Source: JBMOPD01 sp049323615 (GTDB lineage Bacteria; Bacillota; Desulfotomaculia; Desulfotomaculales; Desulfocucumaceae). From it: DNA of 64,000 bases. The translations under genes and the position numbers were made by a program. The notes below the pieces were generated by a model. That model was not told where the DNA came from. It saw nothing but the letters and a program-made list of their open reading frames with translations, and searched no databases. Location: NCBI GenBank assembly GCA_049323615.1, contig JBMOPD010000009.1, positions 31,109 through 95,108 of the forward strand. The letters run 5' to 3'. Of the stretch, positions 52,655 through 61,586 are shown in pieces; positions within the stretch are counted from its first letter, which is position 1; each line of letters starts with the position of its first letter.

Positions 52655-54262
52655 ATGAATATTGGTTGGTGGCTGGAAAGTACTGCCTGGGATTATGGTG
52701 ATAAAATTGCCATAGTCAACGGGGATGAATCAAAAGTAAACTTTCTTGAATTAAATTCCCTGGCAAACAGGATGGGGAATGTTTTAAGGGAGAAGTACGG
52801 TATTGGGGAGGATGATATTGTCTGTACGCTGCTCCCCGAGGATCACTGGCACGTGGCCTTAATGTTTGCGATTTTCAGGGTGGGGGGCATTTTTTCTGCT
52901 TTAAACCGGGCGCAATTGCTGGAAAAGTTCAAGTATGACCTGAATATTACAAAGCCCAAGCTCCTCGTGGTCAGCCGGCAGTTTCTAGAAACAGCGAGGG
53001 TATTGCAAAAGGAAACGGAATTGCAAAACGTTATGGTCTGCGATGATGTGGAAAGCGGGTATCCCAGCCTGAAAAGCTTGGTCCGGGAGGCTCCGGACCA
53101 GTTGCGGATCACGCCGCGCAGCAACCGCGACCTGGCGATTATAAACTTTACGGCGGGCACCTCCGGAACCTCGAAGGGAGCGCAGTGTCCCCACGGGGCA
53201 TATGCCACATCAATTCTGACGGCCAGGCACCTGTACGGGTTGAAGGCAAGCGACAGGAACCTCATGGTCGGGTATCTCTTTCACAATTCCGGCATCCACA
53301 GTGCGGTGCTGTGCGTGGCGGCCGGGGCCACGAACATCTTCCTGGGAGGCTGGGACGCCGAGAAGTGCATGCGCTTTATCGAAAGGTACGGGATAACGTA
53401 CATCCACCTTATTGCGCCCACCATGATCAGGGACATGGCAAAGCGGGATGGGTTCAGGAAACTGGACCTCAGGGGAATCAGAATGTACCTGGCCGGGGAG
53501 CCGGTGCCGGCGGAGGTGCAGAAGATGTTGGAGGAACGGGGCGCGAAAACGCTGGTCATCTACGGAATGACGGAGACCATGCCCCTCGGGGTTCTGGCCT
53601 CTTCGATGCATTACGGCGATTACGCCTCGGTTCCCAGGGGGTCGGCGGGCAAGCCGTGGAAGGAATTCGGCGAGGTAAGGCTGGTAGATCCCGCGACAAA
53701 GCAGGAAATAAGGGATCCGAACGCAAGGGGAGAAATATACTTCCGGGGGGACGTGTTGACCCCCGGCTATTACAAGGATCCTGAACGGACACGAAAGGCG
53801 ATTGATGAAGAGGGATGGTTCCACACCGACGACCTCGCTTACTTCGATGAAAACGGCTTTTTCTACGTGGGCGGCCGTACGGATGACATAATCTCCAGTG
53901 GTGCGGAGAAGCTTTCCCTCATCGAGGTGGACGATGTCCTGGTCAAACACCCCGGGGTAAAGGACGCCGCCTGCATCGGCGTTGATCATGAAAGGTTCGG
54001 AGAAGTGCCGGCGGCCTTCGTCGTGCCGATGGAGAAGGTTGCCAGTGAAGAAGACTTTAAAAATGAGCTGGACAGATACATGCAGGAAAACATAGAAAGG
54101 TGGAAACGCCCCCGGCTGTATGTATTCACGGAGGAAATCCCGAGAACCATGAGCAAGAAGACAAAGGACCTGCCGAAACTCAGGGAGGCGGTCAGGGGCA
54201 TTACCCTTAAGGAAGAGGACGGGGTCGTCACCATGTCCGGACTCCGCCGGAAGGGAAGCTGA
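52655..54262 (+). CDS. ANL-family acyl-CoA ligase, unusual type (tandem copy 1)
   Basis: A 535-residue ANL protein with P-loop FTAGTSGTSKGAQ near 165, A5 IYGMTETMP near 305, hinge YVGGRTDDIISSGAEK near 410, and near the end IPRTMSKKTKDLPKL where most ligases have TGKxxRRxL. A lysine is present but the glycine is not. It shares start MNIGWWLEST and layout with the next gene, so the two are a tandem duplicate. ATG 52655 follows AAAGAGGG. Substrate unknown. Confidence 0.87.
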   Translation: MNIGWWLESTAWDYGDKIAIVNGDESKVNFLELNSLANRMGNVLREKYGIGEDDIVCTLLPEDHWHVALMFAIFRVGGIFSALNRAQLLEKFKYDLNITKPKLLVVSRQFLETARVLQKETELQNVMVCDDVESGYPSLKSLVREAPDQLRITPRSNRDLAIINFTAGTSGTSKGAQCPHGAYATSILTARHLYGLKASDRNLMVGYLFHNSGIHSAVLCVAAGATNIFLGGWDAEKCMRFIERYGITYIHLIAPTMIRDMAKRDGFRKLDLRGIRMYLAGEPVPAEVQKMLEERGAKTLVIYGMTETMPLGVLASSMHYGDYASVPRGSAGKPWKEFGEVRLVDPATKQEIRDPNARGEIYFRGDVLTPGYYKDPERTRKAIDEEGWFHTDDLAYFDENGFFYVGGRTDDIISSGAEKLSLIEVDDVLVKHPGVKDAACIGVDHERFGEVPAAFVVPMEKVASEEDFKNELDRYMQENIERWKRPRLYVFTEEIPRTMSKKTKDLPKLREAVRGITLKEEDGVVTMSGLRRKGS

Positions 54263-54383
54263 AACAGGCGCCCGGCGCCCCGGGGCCGTACTTTTCCTCC
54301 CGGGGTCTGAGGGCAAAAATATCTGAAATTTTTTAATTACAACAATTGTTCCCAAAATAAATGATCCGGAAAGGGTGAATATT

Positions 54384-55982
54384 ATGAATCTTGGCTGGTG
54401 GCTGGAAAGTGCGACCTGGGACCACGGCGGCAAGGTTGCCGTAATCAACGGGGATGAATCAAAAATGACGTACAGTGAACTGAACTCCCTGGCCAACAGG
54501 CTTGGAAATGTCCTGAAAGAGAAGTTTGCCCTGCAGGAGGACGACGTGGTCAGTACTTTGATTGGAGACGATTCCTTTCACGCCGCCCTTATGTTCGCGG
54601 CCTTCAAGGCCGGCGCCGTGTTCTGCCCCCTGAACAGGTCCCAGCTGATTGATAAATACCTGTATGACGTGGAAATTACAAAGCCGAAGGTGCTGGTGGT
54701 CAACAGCCAATTCCTGGAGACGGGAAAGATATTGAAAGAAAAGGGAAACATCCCGCACTTGGCTGTTGTCGACGTTCCGGGGGAGGAATACCCCGACTTG
54801 AAAAAACTGGCGGGGGAAATGCCGGACCGGATCAGGATGGTTCCCCGCAGCAACCGGGACCTGGCCATCATCAACTTTACCTCGGCCACATCGGGCTTGG
54901 CCAAGGGCGTTATGCTGACCCACGGCACTTTCGGCGCGTCGGTTCTGTGTTCCACCTTCTGGTGCGGGCTGAAAAGCCGGGAGACCCTTCTGATTGCGCT
55001 CCCCCTGTTTCATACGGCGGGGTTGAACAACACGATGGCGGCAGTCATAGCCAGGGCTTCCATGATCTACCTCGGCGGCTGGGACGCCGAAAAAGCCATA
55101 TACTTTTTGGCCAAGTACAGACCCGACTGGCTTTACCTCTTCGTGCCCACCATGGTGCGGGACATGGCGCGGAGAGAGGCCTTCAAAACGCTGGATCTCA
55201 GTAATCTCAAGGTCCAGCTGGCAGGGGAGCCTGTGCCGGCGGAGGTCCACGAAATGCTGAGAAAACAGGGGGCAAGAACCCTTTGTGGTTACGGGATGAC
55301 TGAGACAATGCCTTTTGTGGCCACGGTGGCTTCATTCTATTACGGCGACGACGCGGATTTGCCGCCGGGGGCCGCAGGCAGGCCCAATAAGGAATTCACC
55401 CGCGTAAAACTGGTGGACGTATTGACGAAGGAAGAGATTAGGGAACCGTACGTGAAGGGCGAGGTGTTCATTACCGGCGACGTGTTGACCCCCGGCTACT
55501 ACAACAACCCCGCGGTCACCAGGGCCAACATCGACGAAGAGGGATGGTTTCACAGCAGGGATATAGCGTACATAGACGATGATGGCTGGTACTATATAAG
55601 CGGCCGCACCGACGATATAATCAACTCCGGGGGCGAGAAGCTCTCCCTGATAGAGGTTGACCAGTGCCTCCTGAAGTCGCCTCTGGTGAAAGACGCGGCC
55701 TGTATCGGTGTGGCGCACGACCGGTTCGGCGAGGTGCCTGCCGCCGTGATTGTGCCGGCGGAAGAGATTGATGAGGAGAAAATGAAAGAGATTATGGATA
55801 AACACTGCTTGGAAAATCTTGAGCGCTGGAAGAGGCCGAGGTTGTATATCAAGGTTGACGAGATACCGAGAACCATGGCCAAACGCACCAAGGAACTCCC
55901 CAAGCTGCGGAAGATGGTTGAGGGCATTATGCTGAAAGACGAAGAGGGAGTTGTGTCCCTGGGGAAAATAAAGGGCAGATGA
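54384..55982 (+). CDS. ANL-family acyl-CoA ligase, unusual type (tandem copy 2)
   Basis: A 532-residue paralogue of the preceding ligase, with nearly the same leader (AAAGGGTGAATATTATGAAT). P-loop FTSATSGLAKGVM near 165 lacks the usual first Gly; A5 GYGMTETMP and hinge YISGRTDDIINSGGEK are kept; the C-terminus reads RTMAKRTKELPKL. The two copies have diverged strongly between motifs, so duplication is not recent. A hairpin follows at 55997. Confidence 0.87.
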   Translation: MNLGWWLESATWDHGGKVAVINGDESKMTYSELNSLANRLGNVLKEKFALQEDDVVSTLIGDDSFHAALMFAAFKAGAVFCPLNRSQLIDKYLYDVEITKPKVLVVNSQFLETGKILKEKGNIPHLAVVDVPGEEYPDLKKLAGEMPDRIRMVPRSNRDLAIINFTSATSGLAKGVMLTHGTFGASVLCSTFWCGLKSRETLLIALPLFHTAGLNNTMAAVIARASMIYLGGWDAEKAIYFLAKYRPDWLYLFVPTMVRDMARREAFKTLDLSNLKVQLAGEPVPAEVHEMLRKQGARTLCGYGMTETMPFVATVASFYYGDDADLPPGAAGRPNKEFTRVKLVDVLTKEEIREPYVKGEVFITGDVLTPGYYNNPAVTRANIDEEGWFHSRDIAYIDDDGWYYISGRTDDIINSGGEKLSLIEVDQCLLKSPLVKDAACIGVAHDRFGEVPAAVIVPAEEIDEEKMKEIMDKHCLENLERWKRPRLYIKVDEIPRTMAKRTKELPKLRKMVEGIMLKDEEGVVSLGKIKGR

Positions 55983-55996
55983 GGCAGAGGCGGAAG

Positions 55997-56024
55997 CCGG
56001 GCCGGGTAAGTGTACCCGGTCCGG
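55997..56024 (+). terminator. Hairpin between the second ligase and the hydratase
   Basis: CCGGGCCGGGT (55997-56007) and ACCCGGTCCGG (56014-56024) form an 11-bp stem with one G-T pair and a 6-base loop, 15 bases after the ligase stop. Only TTCTAC follows, so it is at best a weak or partial terminator. Confidence 0.45.
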
Positions 56025-56091
56025 TTCTACAGGCACTATGCCCCGCCGCCCGTCAAAACGCCACTTTTGTACAACGGGAGGCTTTGAGCAA

Positions 56092-56871
56092 GTGGAATTT
56101 AAAGACATAGTCTATGAGAAGCGGAACGGACGCGCCTATATCAGGTTCAATAGGCCTGAGCGGTTGAATGCCCTTACCCTCCGCATGGGAAGCGAGCTGA
56201 CAACTGCTCTTTGTGAAGCCGACCGGGACCCGGATGTCCGGGTAATTGTTGTAACGGGTGAAGGAAAGGCCTTTTGTGCGGGAGCCGACCTGGGAGAGAT
56301 GATTCCGCTGGTCACGGGCGGTGATCCCCGGGCTTACGAGGTGATCGCCGGTGTGATGCTCAAGCACCGGATGATCAGGAAACCGATTATTGCAGCCGTC
56401 AATGGTGATTGCCTGGCCGGGGGCACCGAATTTCTTCAGGCCACTGATATCCGGATCGCCTCCGGGCGGGCGCGCTTTGGCCTGCCTGAGCCCAAGTGGG
56501 GCATAGTGCCCGCAGGCGGCTCCCACGTCAGGCTTCCCCGGCAGATCCCGTACTGCTGGGCAATGGAAATCATGCTTACCGGAGAGTTGATCAGTGCGGA
56601 AAAAGCGCTCCAGGTGGGGCTCATTAACAAGGTCGTCCCCCACGAAAGACTGATGGATACCGCGGAGGAGTATGCACGGATAATTTGTGAAAAGGCTCCT
56701 CTTGCTGTCCAGAAAATCAAGGAAATCACCCTGCGTTGCCTAAGTCTTCCGATGGAGGAGGCCTTTTATCTCGAGGAGGCGGTGGCGTGTGAAGTAATGG
56801 GAAGCCGGGACGCGAAGGAAGGGCCGCGGGCTTTTATTGAGAAAAGAAAGCCGGTTTTTGAGGGAAGATAG
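56092..56871 (+). CDS. Enoyl-CoA hydratase
   Basis: A 259-residue crotonase from GTG 56092 behind GGGAGG. It has FNRPERLNALTLRM, GEGKAFCAGADLGEM and both hydratase glutamates: in LAGGTEFLQATD (about E124) and in FGLPEPKWG (about E144). This supports true hydration of a 2-enoyl-CoA, unlike the isomerase-like genes at 34664, 35403 and 37876. The longer upstream frame to 56038 has no homologous residues. Confidence 0.9.
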   Translation: MEFKDIVYEKRNGRAYIRFNRPERLNALTLRMGSELTTALCEADRDPDVRVIVVTGEGKAFCAGADLGEMIPLVTGGDPRAYEVIAGVMLKHRMIRKPIIAAVNGDCLAGGTEFLQATDIRIASGRARFGLPEPKWGIVPAGGSHVRLPRQIPYCWAMEIMLTGELISAEKALQVGLINKVVPHERLMDTAEEYARIICEKAPLAVQKIKEITLRCLSLPMEEAFYLEEAVACEVMGSRDAKEGPRAFIEKRKPVFEGR

Positions 56872-56951
56872 GCATGAAACGGGGATTCTGTTGGTTTCAA
56901 TCTCACCCGGTATCCGGGCATGTTTCAGGTCAACCGGGAGGAGGGTAAGTT

Positions 56952-57734
56952 TTGCCGTACAAGTGTTTGCAGTACGAGGCCGGCGGCGGGGTGGGGCTTG
57001 TTACCCTGAACAGGCCTGACAGCCTGAATGCCATCAACAGGCTGCTGGTTGAGGAACTGGGGGCGGTACTGGACGAGGTGGAGCGGGACTCCGGGGTGGG
57101 TGCGGTGATCATCACGGGCGCCGGGCGGATGTTTTGCGCCGGGGCGGACCTCTCCGACATCCTCAACTCAAGTGGAACCATGGAGGTCTATGGTTTCCTG
57201 AAGAAGGCCCAGGGGACTATCAACCGCCTGTGGGAGCTGCCCAAGGCGGTGGTGGCCGCAGTCAACGGTCCGGCCCTGGGGGGCGGTTTCGAGCTGTGCC
57301 TGGCCTGCGACTTTTGCGTGGCTTCCGACAGGGCGGTCTTCGGGCTGCCGGAAATTAACGTGGGTGTTCTTCCGGGGGGCGGGGGCATGACCAGGCTGCC
57401 CCGGCTGGTGGGCATACACCTGGCCAAACAGCTGGTGTTGACCGGCCAGACCGTTGACGCCGTCAGGGCGCACGGGCTGGGACTGGTGTACCGGATCGTG
57501 CCCCCCGATGAACTGTTGTCCGCGGCCCGGGAACTGGCCGTAGAACTGGCGGCCAAACCACCCCTGGGCCTACAGGCGGCCAAAAGGGTCATAAACCGGT
57601 CCGGGTCCATGGAACTGTCTTCGGCCATGGACTACGAGGCCAGGTCGGTGGCCATGCTTTTCGACACCGCCGACTGCCGGGAAGGGGTGAAGGCCTTTCT
57701 TGAAAAGCGCCGGCCCCAGTACCGGGGGCGGTAG
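56952..57734 (+). CDS. Enoyl-CoA hydratase
   Basis: A 260-residue crotonase starting at TTG 56952 behind GGGAGGAGGG. LNRPDSLNAINRL, GAGRMFCAGADLSD, and both hydratase glutamates are present (GGGFELCLACD and FGLPEINVG). It is paralogous to the hydratase at 56092. With the next ACAD and SDR it forms a beta-oxidation module. Confidence 0.9.
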   Translation: MPYKCLQYEAGGGVGLVTLNRPDSLNAINRLLVEELGAVLDEVERDSGVGAVIITGAGRMFCAGADLSDILNSSGTMEVYGFLKKAQGTINRLWELPKAVVAAVNGPALGGGFELCLACDFCVASDRAVFGLPEINVGVLPGGGGMTRLPRLVGIHLAKQLVLTGQTVDAVRAHGLGLVYRIVPPDELLSAARELAVELAAKPPLGLQAAKRVINRSGSMELSSAMDYEARSVAMLFDTADCREGVKAFLEKRRPQYRGR

Positions 57735-57835
57735 AGTTCTGCCGGGTTCTTCGGGAACCACCGGTTCATTAAGGCCGGCCCCCGTGCGGGGTGGTCGCCA
57801 CCAGCAGAGATAAAAACTACAAGGAGGAGGAAAGG

Positions 57836-57856
57836 CCGGTTTTACTTAAAAACCGG
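57836..57856 (+). promoter_or_regulatory. Hairpin between Shine-Dalgarno and start codon of the ACAD gene
   Basis: CCGGTTTT (57836-57843) and AAAACCGG (57849-57856) form a perfect 8-bp stem, loop ACTTA. The strong AAGGAGGAGG lies just 5' (57821-57830) and the ATG is at 57867, too far (36 bases) for a normal ribosome site. Folding would bring the two within working distance, so the hairpin may be part of start selection. Confidence 0.5.
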
Positions 57857-57866
57857 TCCTGGCACC

Positions 57867-59015
57867 ATGAATTTTGATTTAACGGAAGAACAGCGGATGA
57901 TTGTGAGCACGGCCAAAAAAATGATGGAAAAGGAGATCCGGCCCATACTGGCGGCCCGGGACCGTTTTCAGCCCCTCAACGGGGCGGAGGCCCAGGACAT
58001 ATTGAAGAGGCTGATCCCGCTGGGCTACCTGGGCGCCGTCATTCCGGAGGAGGACGGGGGAGCCGGCCTGGACTACCTGACCTGCGGGCTGATGTACGAG
58101 CAACTGGAGCCGGAGATCAAACCCATCGTGTTTATCCACGGCTTTACCACGGCGAATATATACCAGTTTTCCACTCCGTCCCAGCGTGCCCGCTACCTGC
58201 CCGACATGCTTGCCGCCAATAAAATTGCCTGTTCCGCCATCACTGAGCCGAATGTGGGGTCCAACCCGGCGGCCATAGAGACGACCGCGGTAAAAGACGG
58301 GGAAGACTACGTCATCAACGGCACAAAGACCTTTATCACCAACGGCGGGCTTTCCGACATAGCGGTGGTGGTGGCCTCGGTGGACCGCAGCCTGGGTGGC
58401 AGGGGGTTGGCCAGGTTCATTGTGGACCGCGAGCAGTCGCCGTACCAGGTGCGGAACCTGGACATGATGAGCGAGCACAGCTATGTAGCCGAGCTGGTCT
58501 TTGAGGACTGTCGCGTACCCGGCTCCAACCTGTTGGGCGAGACAGGCAGCGGGTTGCGGGAAACACTGAAAAGTTTCGAGATCGCCCGCTGCATGGTGGC
58601 CCTGATGGCCGTCTCCCTGGCCCAGACCGCCATGGACGCGGCGGTGAAGTACGCCAGGGAAAGGCTGCAGTTCGGCCGGCCCATCGGCAGCTTCCAGCTT
58701 ATCCAGGAAATGATCGCCGACATGGTGGCGGATATCGAAGCCGCCAGGATGCTGGCCTACCGGGGACTTTACCTTGTGGACAAGGGGGTGCGCTGCGTCA
58801 AGGAAACCTCCCTGGCCAAGGCCTATGCGACGGAGGCGGCGGTAAGGGTTACTTCCCGGGCCATACAGATCCACGGCGGGTACGGCCTGTCGCGGGAATA
58901 TCCGCTGGAGCAGTACTTCCGGGAGGCCAGGTCGCTGACCATTCCCGACGGCACCACGCAGATCCAGAAGCTGACTGTGGCCAGGGAAATACTGGGAATA
59001 AATGCCTTCAGGTAG
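57867..59015 (+). CDS. Acyl-CoA dehydrogenase with Asp at the catalytic Glu site
   Basis: A 382-residue ACAD (MNFDLTEEQRMIVSTA; ITEPNVGSN; GTKTFITNG). The C-terminal site reads IPDGTTQIQKLTVAREILG, with Asp (about D361) where the similar gene at 13687 has Glu. The alternative base position near 245 is Ala (FEIARCMVA). It keeps the classical fold and start. An Asp base could reflect an unusual substrate such as a ring acyl-CoA, or reduced activity. ATG is the clear homologous start, though its ribosome site is 36 bases away across a hairpin. Confidence 0.9.
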   Translation: MNFDLTEEQRMIVSTAKKMMEKEIRPILAARDRFQPLNGAEAQDILKRLIPLGYLGAVIPEEDGGAGLDYLTCGLMYEQLEPEIKPIVFIHGFTTANIYQFSTPSQRARYLPDMLAANKIACSAITEPNVGSNPAAIETTAVKDGEDYVINGTKTFITNGGLSDIAVVVASVDRSLGGRGLARFIVDREQSPYQVRNLDMMSEHSYVAELVFEDCRVPGSNLLGETGSGLRETLKSFEIARCMVALMAVSLAQTAMDAAVKYARERLQFGRPIGSFQLIQEMIADMVADIEAARMLAYRGLYLVDKGVRCVKETSLAKAYATEAAVRVTSRAIQIHGGYGLSREYPLEQYFREARSLTIPDGTTQIQKLTVAREILGINAFR

Positions 59016-59055
59016 GACTGGACAAGGCAAAATTTTCGGAAAAGGGGATGGGAGA

Positions 59056-59811
59056 ATTGGGAAGATCCTAAAAGACAAGGTGGCGGTGATCACCGGAGGT
59101 GGGCGCGGAATCGGGCGCCAGATCTGCCTGACCTTCGCCTCCCTGGGAGCGCGGATGGCAGTACTGGATGTGCAGATGGGTAGGGCGGAAGAAACGGCCG
59201 CCCTGGCGTCAAAAGAGGGCGTGCCCACGCTGGCGCTGGAGGCGGACGTCACCAGGGGTGAAGCGGTGGAAAGGGCCTTTGCGGCCGTTTACAGTGAATT
59301 CGGCCGGGTGGACATCCTTGTCAACAACGCCGGCCTGGGGGTGGAAAAAAGGTTCGCCGACACAGGCAGGGAAGACTGGGACCTGGATATCGGCGTCAAC
59401 CTGTAAGGCCCCATGCATTGCACCAGGGCCGTAATCAGGCAGATGATGGGCCAGCGCAGCGGCAAAATTATCACCATCGTTTCCGATGCCGGCCGGGTTG
59501 GTGAGCCGCACCTGCCCGTCTATTCGGCGGCCAAGGCCGGCGCCATCGGCTTTTCCAGGGCCCTGGCCAAGGACGTGGGCAAGTATGGGATAAATGTAAA
59601 CTGTGTGGCCATGGGCGCCACCAGGACCCCCCTGATAGCCGGCATGCTCACCCCGGAGGTGGAGGCCAAACTGGTAAAGCTCTACCCCCTGCGCCGACTG
59701 GCCACGCCGGAAGACGCCGCCAACGCCGTGGCTTTCCTGGCCTCGGACTTGGCGGGCTTTATCACCGGCCAGGTGTTGCCGGTGAACGGCGGGTATTCAA
59801 CTGGGTTCTGA
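59056..59811 (+). pseudogene. Short-chain dehydrogenase/reductase with an in-frame TAA
   Basis: The frame encodes a full SDR (VITGGGRGIGRQI, NNAGLGVEKRF, catalytic SDAGRVGEPHLPVYSAAK, FITGQVLPVNGGYSTGF) but has TAA at 59404-59406 between GVNL and GPMHCTRAVIRQ. Relatives have Lys there (e.g. CLKG of the SDR at 10752), so a single A-to-T change of AAA or AAG-like codon explains it. The start is also unclear: the homologous N-terminus begins at ATT 59056 after AAAGGGGATGGGAG; ATG 59002 overlaps the ACAD. From ATT the length would be 251 residues, normal for the family. Confidence 0.85.
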
Positions 59812-59876
59812 CGGTTGGCCCGGAAAGCAAAAGAATGATCGGGCTGTATGCGCCGGAGCGAGAGGAGGTCGTGGCT

Positions 59877-60320
59877 ATGAGTGCAATAAAACCTTTGCAG
59901 GAAGGACTGTTCCACTTCTCTTTAGACCGGCCGGAGGAGGCCGTACTAATCGGGTCCCGCTGCCGCCGGTGCGCAAAATTCTTTTTCCCGCGGTGCCAAA
60001 TCTGTGCCTTCTGCTGCGGGAAGGAATTGGAGGAGGTCATCTTAAGCCGGGAGGGAACCTTGAAAACATACACCGTGGTGCGTCAGGGGCCGCCCGGCTG
60101 GAAGGGCCCGCTGCCTTACATAATAGGCGAGGTCAGGCTGTCCGAGGGAGTAGTGATCACCACTCACCTGACCGGGTGCCGGCCGGAAGACATCCGCATC
60201 GGCGAGAAAATGCGGCTGACCGTGGGAGTGCTCCGGGAAGACGGGGAGGGCAACCGGGTGGTGGCCCACATGTTCAGGCCCGCCGGTGCGGGCCGGGAGG
60301 AGGTGACTGCCGGTGCCTGA
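59877..60320 (+). CDS. DUF35 OB-fold protein with zinc ribbon
   Basis: A 147-residue protein from ATG 59877 (MSAIKPLQEGLF) behind AGAGGAGG. The ribbon CRRCAKFFFPRCQICAFC (CxxC-x10-CxxC) is complete, followed by an OB fold (TYTVVRQGPPGWKGPLPY). It overlaps the thiolase gene by 8 bp, giving tight coupling, like BbsA with its thiolase. Intact, unlike the copy at 44816. Confidence 0.9.
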   Translation: MSAIKPLQEGLFHFSLDRPEEAVLIGSRCRRCAKFFFPRCQICAFCCGKELEEVILSREGTLKTYTVVRQGPPGWKGPLPYIIGEVRLSEGVVITTHLTGCRPEDIRIGEKMRLTVGVLREDGEGNRVVAHMFRPAGAGREEVTAGA

Positions 60321-61419
60321 GGCGGTAATCGCCGGTGTGGGCATGCACAAGTGCGGCCGCCACCCCGGGAAATCCTTCAGCGTTATGGCGGCGGAGGCGG
60401 CAGTCCGGGCACTGGACGACGCCGGGATGAACTTCGGCGACATACAGGCGGTGTACGCTTCCCACGTGATGCAGGGAGCGTCGGCGGGCCAGGCGGTCTG
60501 CCGGCACCTGGGCATGACCGGGATACCCATCACCAACGTGGAGAACGCCTGTGCCAGCGGGTCCACCGCCGTCAGGCAGGCGTTCCTCGATATAGTTAAC
60601 GGGGTTTACGAGTCCGTCCTGGTGGTGGGCTTCGAAAAAATGCGACAGGGAGTCATCGGGGGCATCGGCGAGGAAAACACCGTCAGCGAGGAGCTGGGAC
60701 TGAATGTAATGCCGGCCCTGTATGCCCTGAAGGCCAACGAGCACATGCAGCGGTACGGCACCACCAGGGAGCAGATGGCCATGGTTGCGGTCAAGAACCA
60801 CTTAAACGGCTGCTACAACCCCTACGCCCACTTTCAGAAGGAATTGACCGTGGAGGAGGTGCTGGCCTCCCGCCTGATCTGCGACCCCTTGCGGCTCCTG
60901 GAATGCTGCCCCACCAGCGACGGGGCGGCGGCGGCGGTAATCTGCAGTGAGCGCCGGGCCCGCCGCCACAACCCGGGGCCCTTTGTTTACGTGGCCGGCG
61001 CGGCCTTGGTCAGCGAAATTTACGGCGACGACCCGGACGTCACCTCCAGGGCGGCGAAAATCGCTTACGAGATGGCCGGGCTGGGGCCCGCGGAAATTGA
61101 CCTGGCGGAGGTGCATGATGCCTTCAGCATTGGAGAGATACTCCATTACGAAAGCCTCGGCTTTTGTACCCCGGGTGAGGGTGGGCGGCTGGTGGAAACG
61201 GGGCGTACCGCCATAAACGGGGATATACCGGTAAACCCCAGCGGAGGACTTCAATCCCGGGGCCATCCCCTGGGCATGACCGGTGTAGCCCAGGTGTGCG
61301 AGGTGGTCTGGCAGCTGAGGGGCCAGGCGGGCCGGCGCCAGGTGAAGGGCCCGCAGACCGGCCTGACCCATACCCAGGGCTTCGGGGGAGTATGCGCGGT
61401 CACTATCTTAAAAAGATAG
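60313..61419 (+). CDS. SCP-x-type thiolase
   Basis: A 368-residue thiolase from GTG 60313 behind GGAGGAGG. The nucleophile is in VENACASGSTA (about C79); RGHPLGMTG and GLTHTQGFGG supply the other residues. It is most like the thiolase at 11978 in layout and probably works with the overlapping DUF35 gene. Shorter at the N-terminus than the others by about 10 residues. Confidence 0.9.
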   Translation: MPEAVIAGVGMHKCGRHPGKSFSVMAAEAAVRALDDAGMNFGDIQAVYASHVMQGASAGQAVCRHLGMTGIPITNVENACASGSTAVRQAFLDIVNGVYESVLVVGFEKMRQGVIGGIGEENTVSEELGLNVMPALYALKANEHMQRYGTTREQMAMVAVKNHLNGCYNPYAHFQKELTVEEVLASRLICDPLRLLECCPTSDGAAAAVICSERRARRHNPGPFVYVAGAALVSEIYGDDPDVTSRAAKIAYEMAGLGPAEIDLAEVHDAFSIGEILHYESLGFCTPGEGGRLVETGRTAINGDIPVNPSGGLQSRGHPLGMTGVAQVCEVVWQLRGQAGRRQVKGPQTGLTHTQGFGGVCAVTILKR

Positions 61420-61474
61420 GGGCTTTGTCCAGCGAAAGGCGGTTGAGGACCTGCCGGTCAAGGAGGGGAATAAC

Positions 61475-61516
61475 GTGGATTTCAGCCTGAGCGAGGAGCA
61501 CCGCCAGATTAGATAA
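61475..61516 (+). pseudogene. 5' stub of an acyl-CoA dehydrogenase gene
   Basis: Behind AAGGAGGGG, GTG 61475 reads VDFSLSEEHRQIR and stops at TAA 61514-61516 after 13 codons. FSLSEEHRQIR is the standard opening of acyl-CoA dehydrogenases (compare NFDLTEEQRMI at 57867). A ribosome site and start with no body strongly suggest a deletion that removed the rest of the gene before the ligase at 61587. Too short to prove by homology alone. Confidence 0.6.
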
Positions 61517-61586
61517 TCGAAAATTGGTTCTTTTTCTGGACCCCCCCATATTTTGGGGATACACGGTTTTAAAGGAGGATTCTATT

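Noticed and set aside
1570..59406. Stop-codon recoding of TAA in two genes
   Set aside because: TAA ends many intact genes in this window, so general reassignment is not possible; local mutation or error is simpler.
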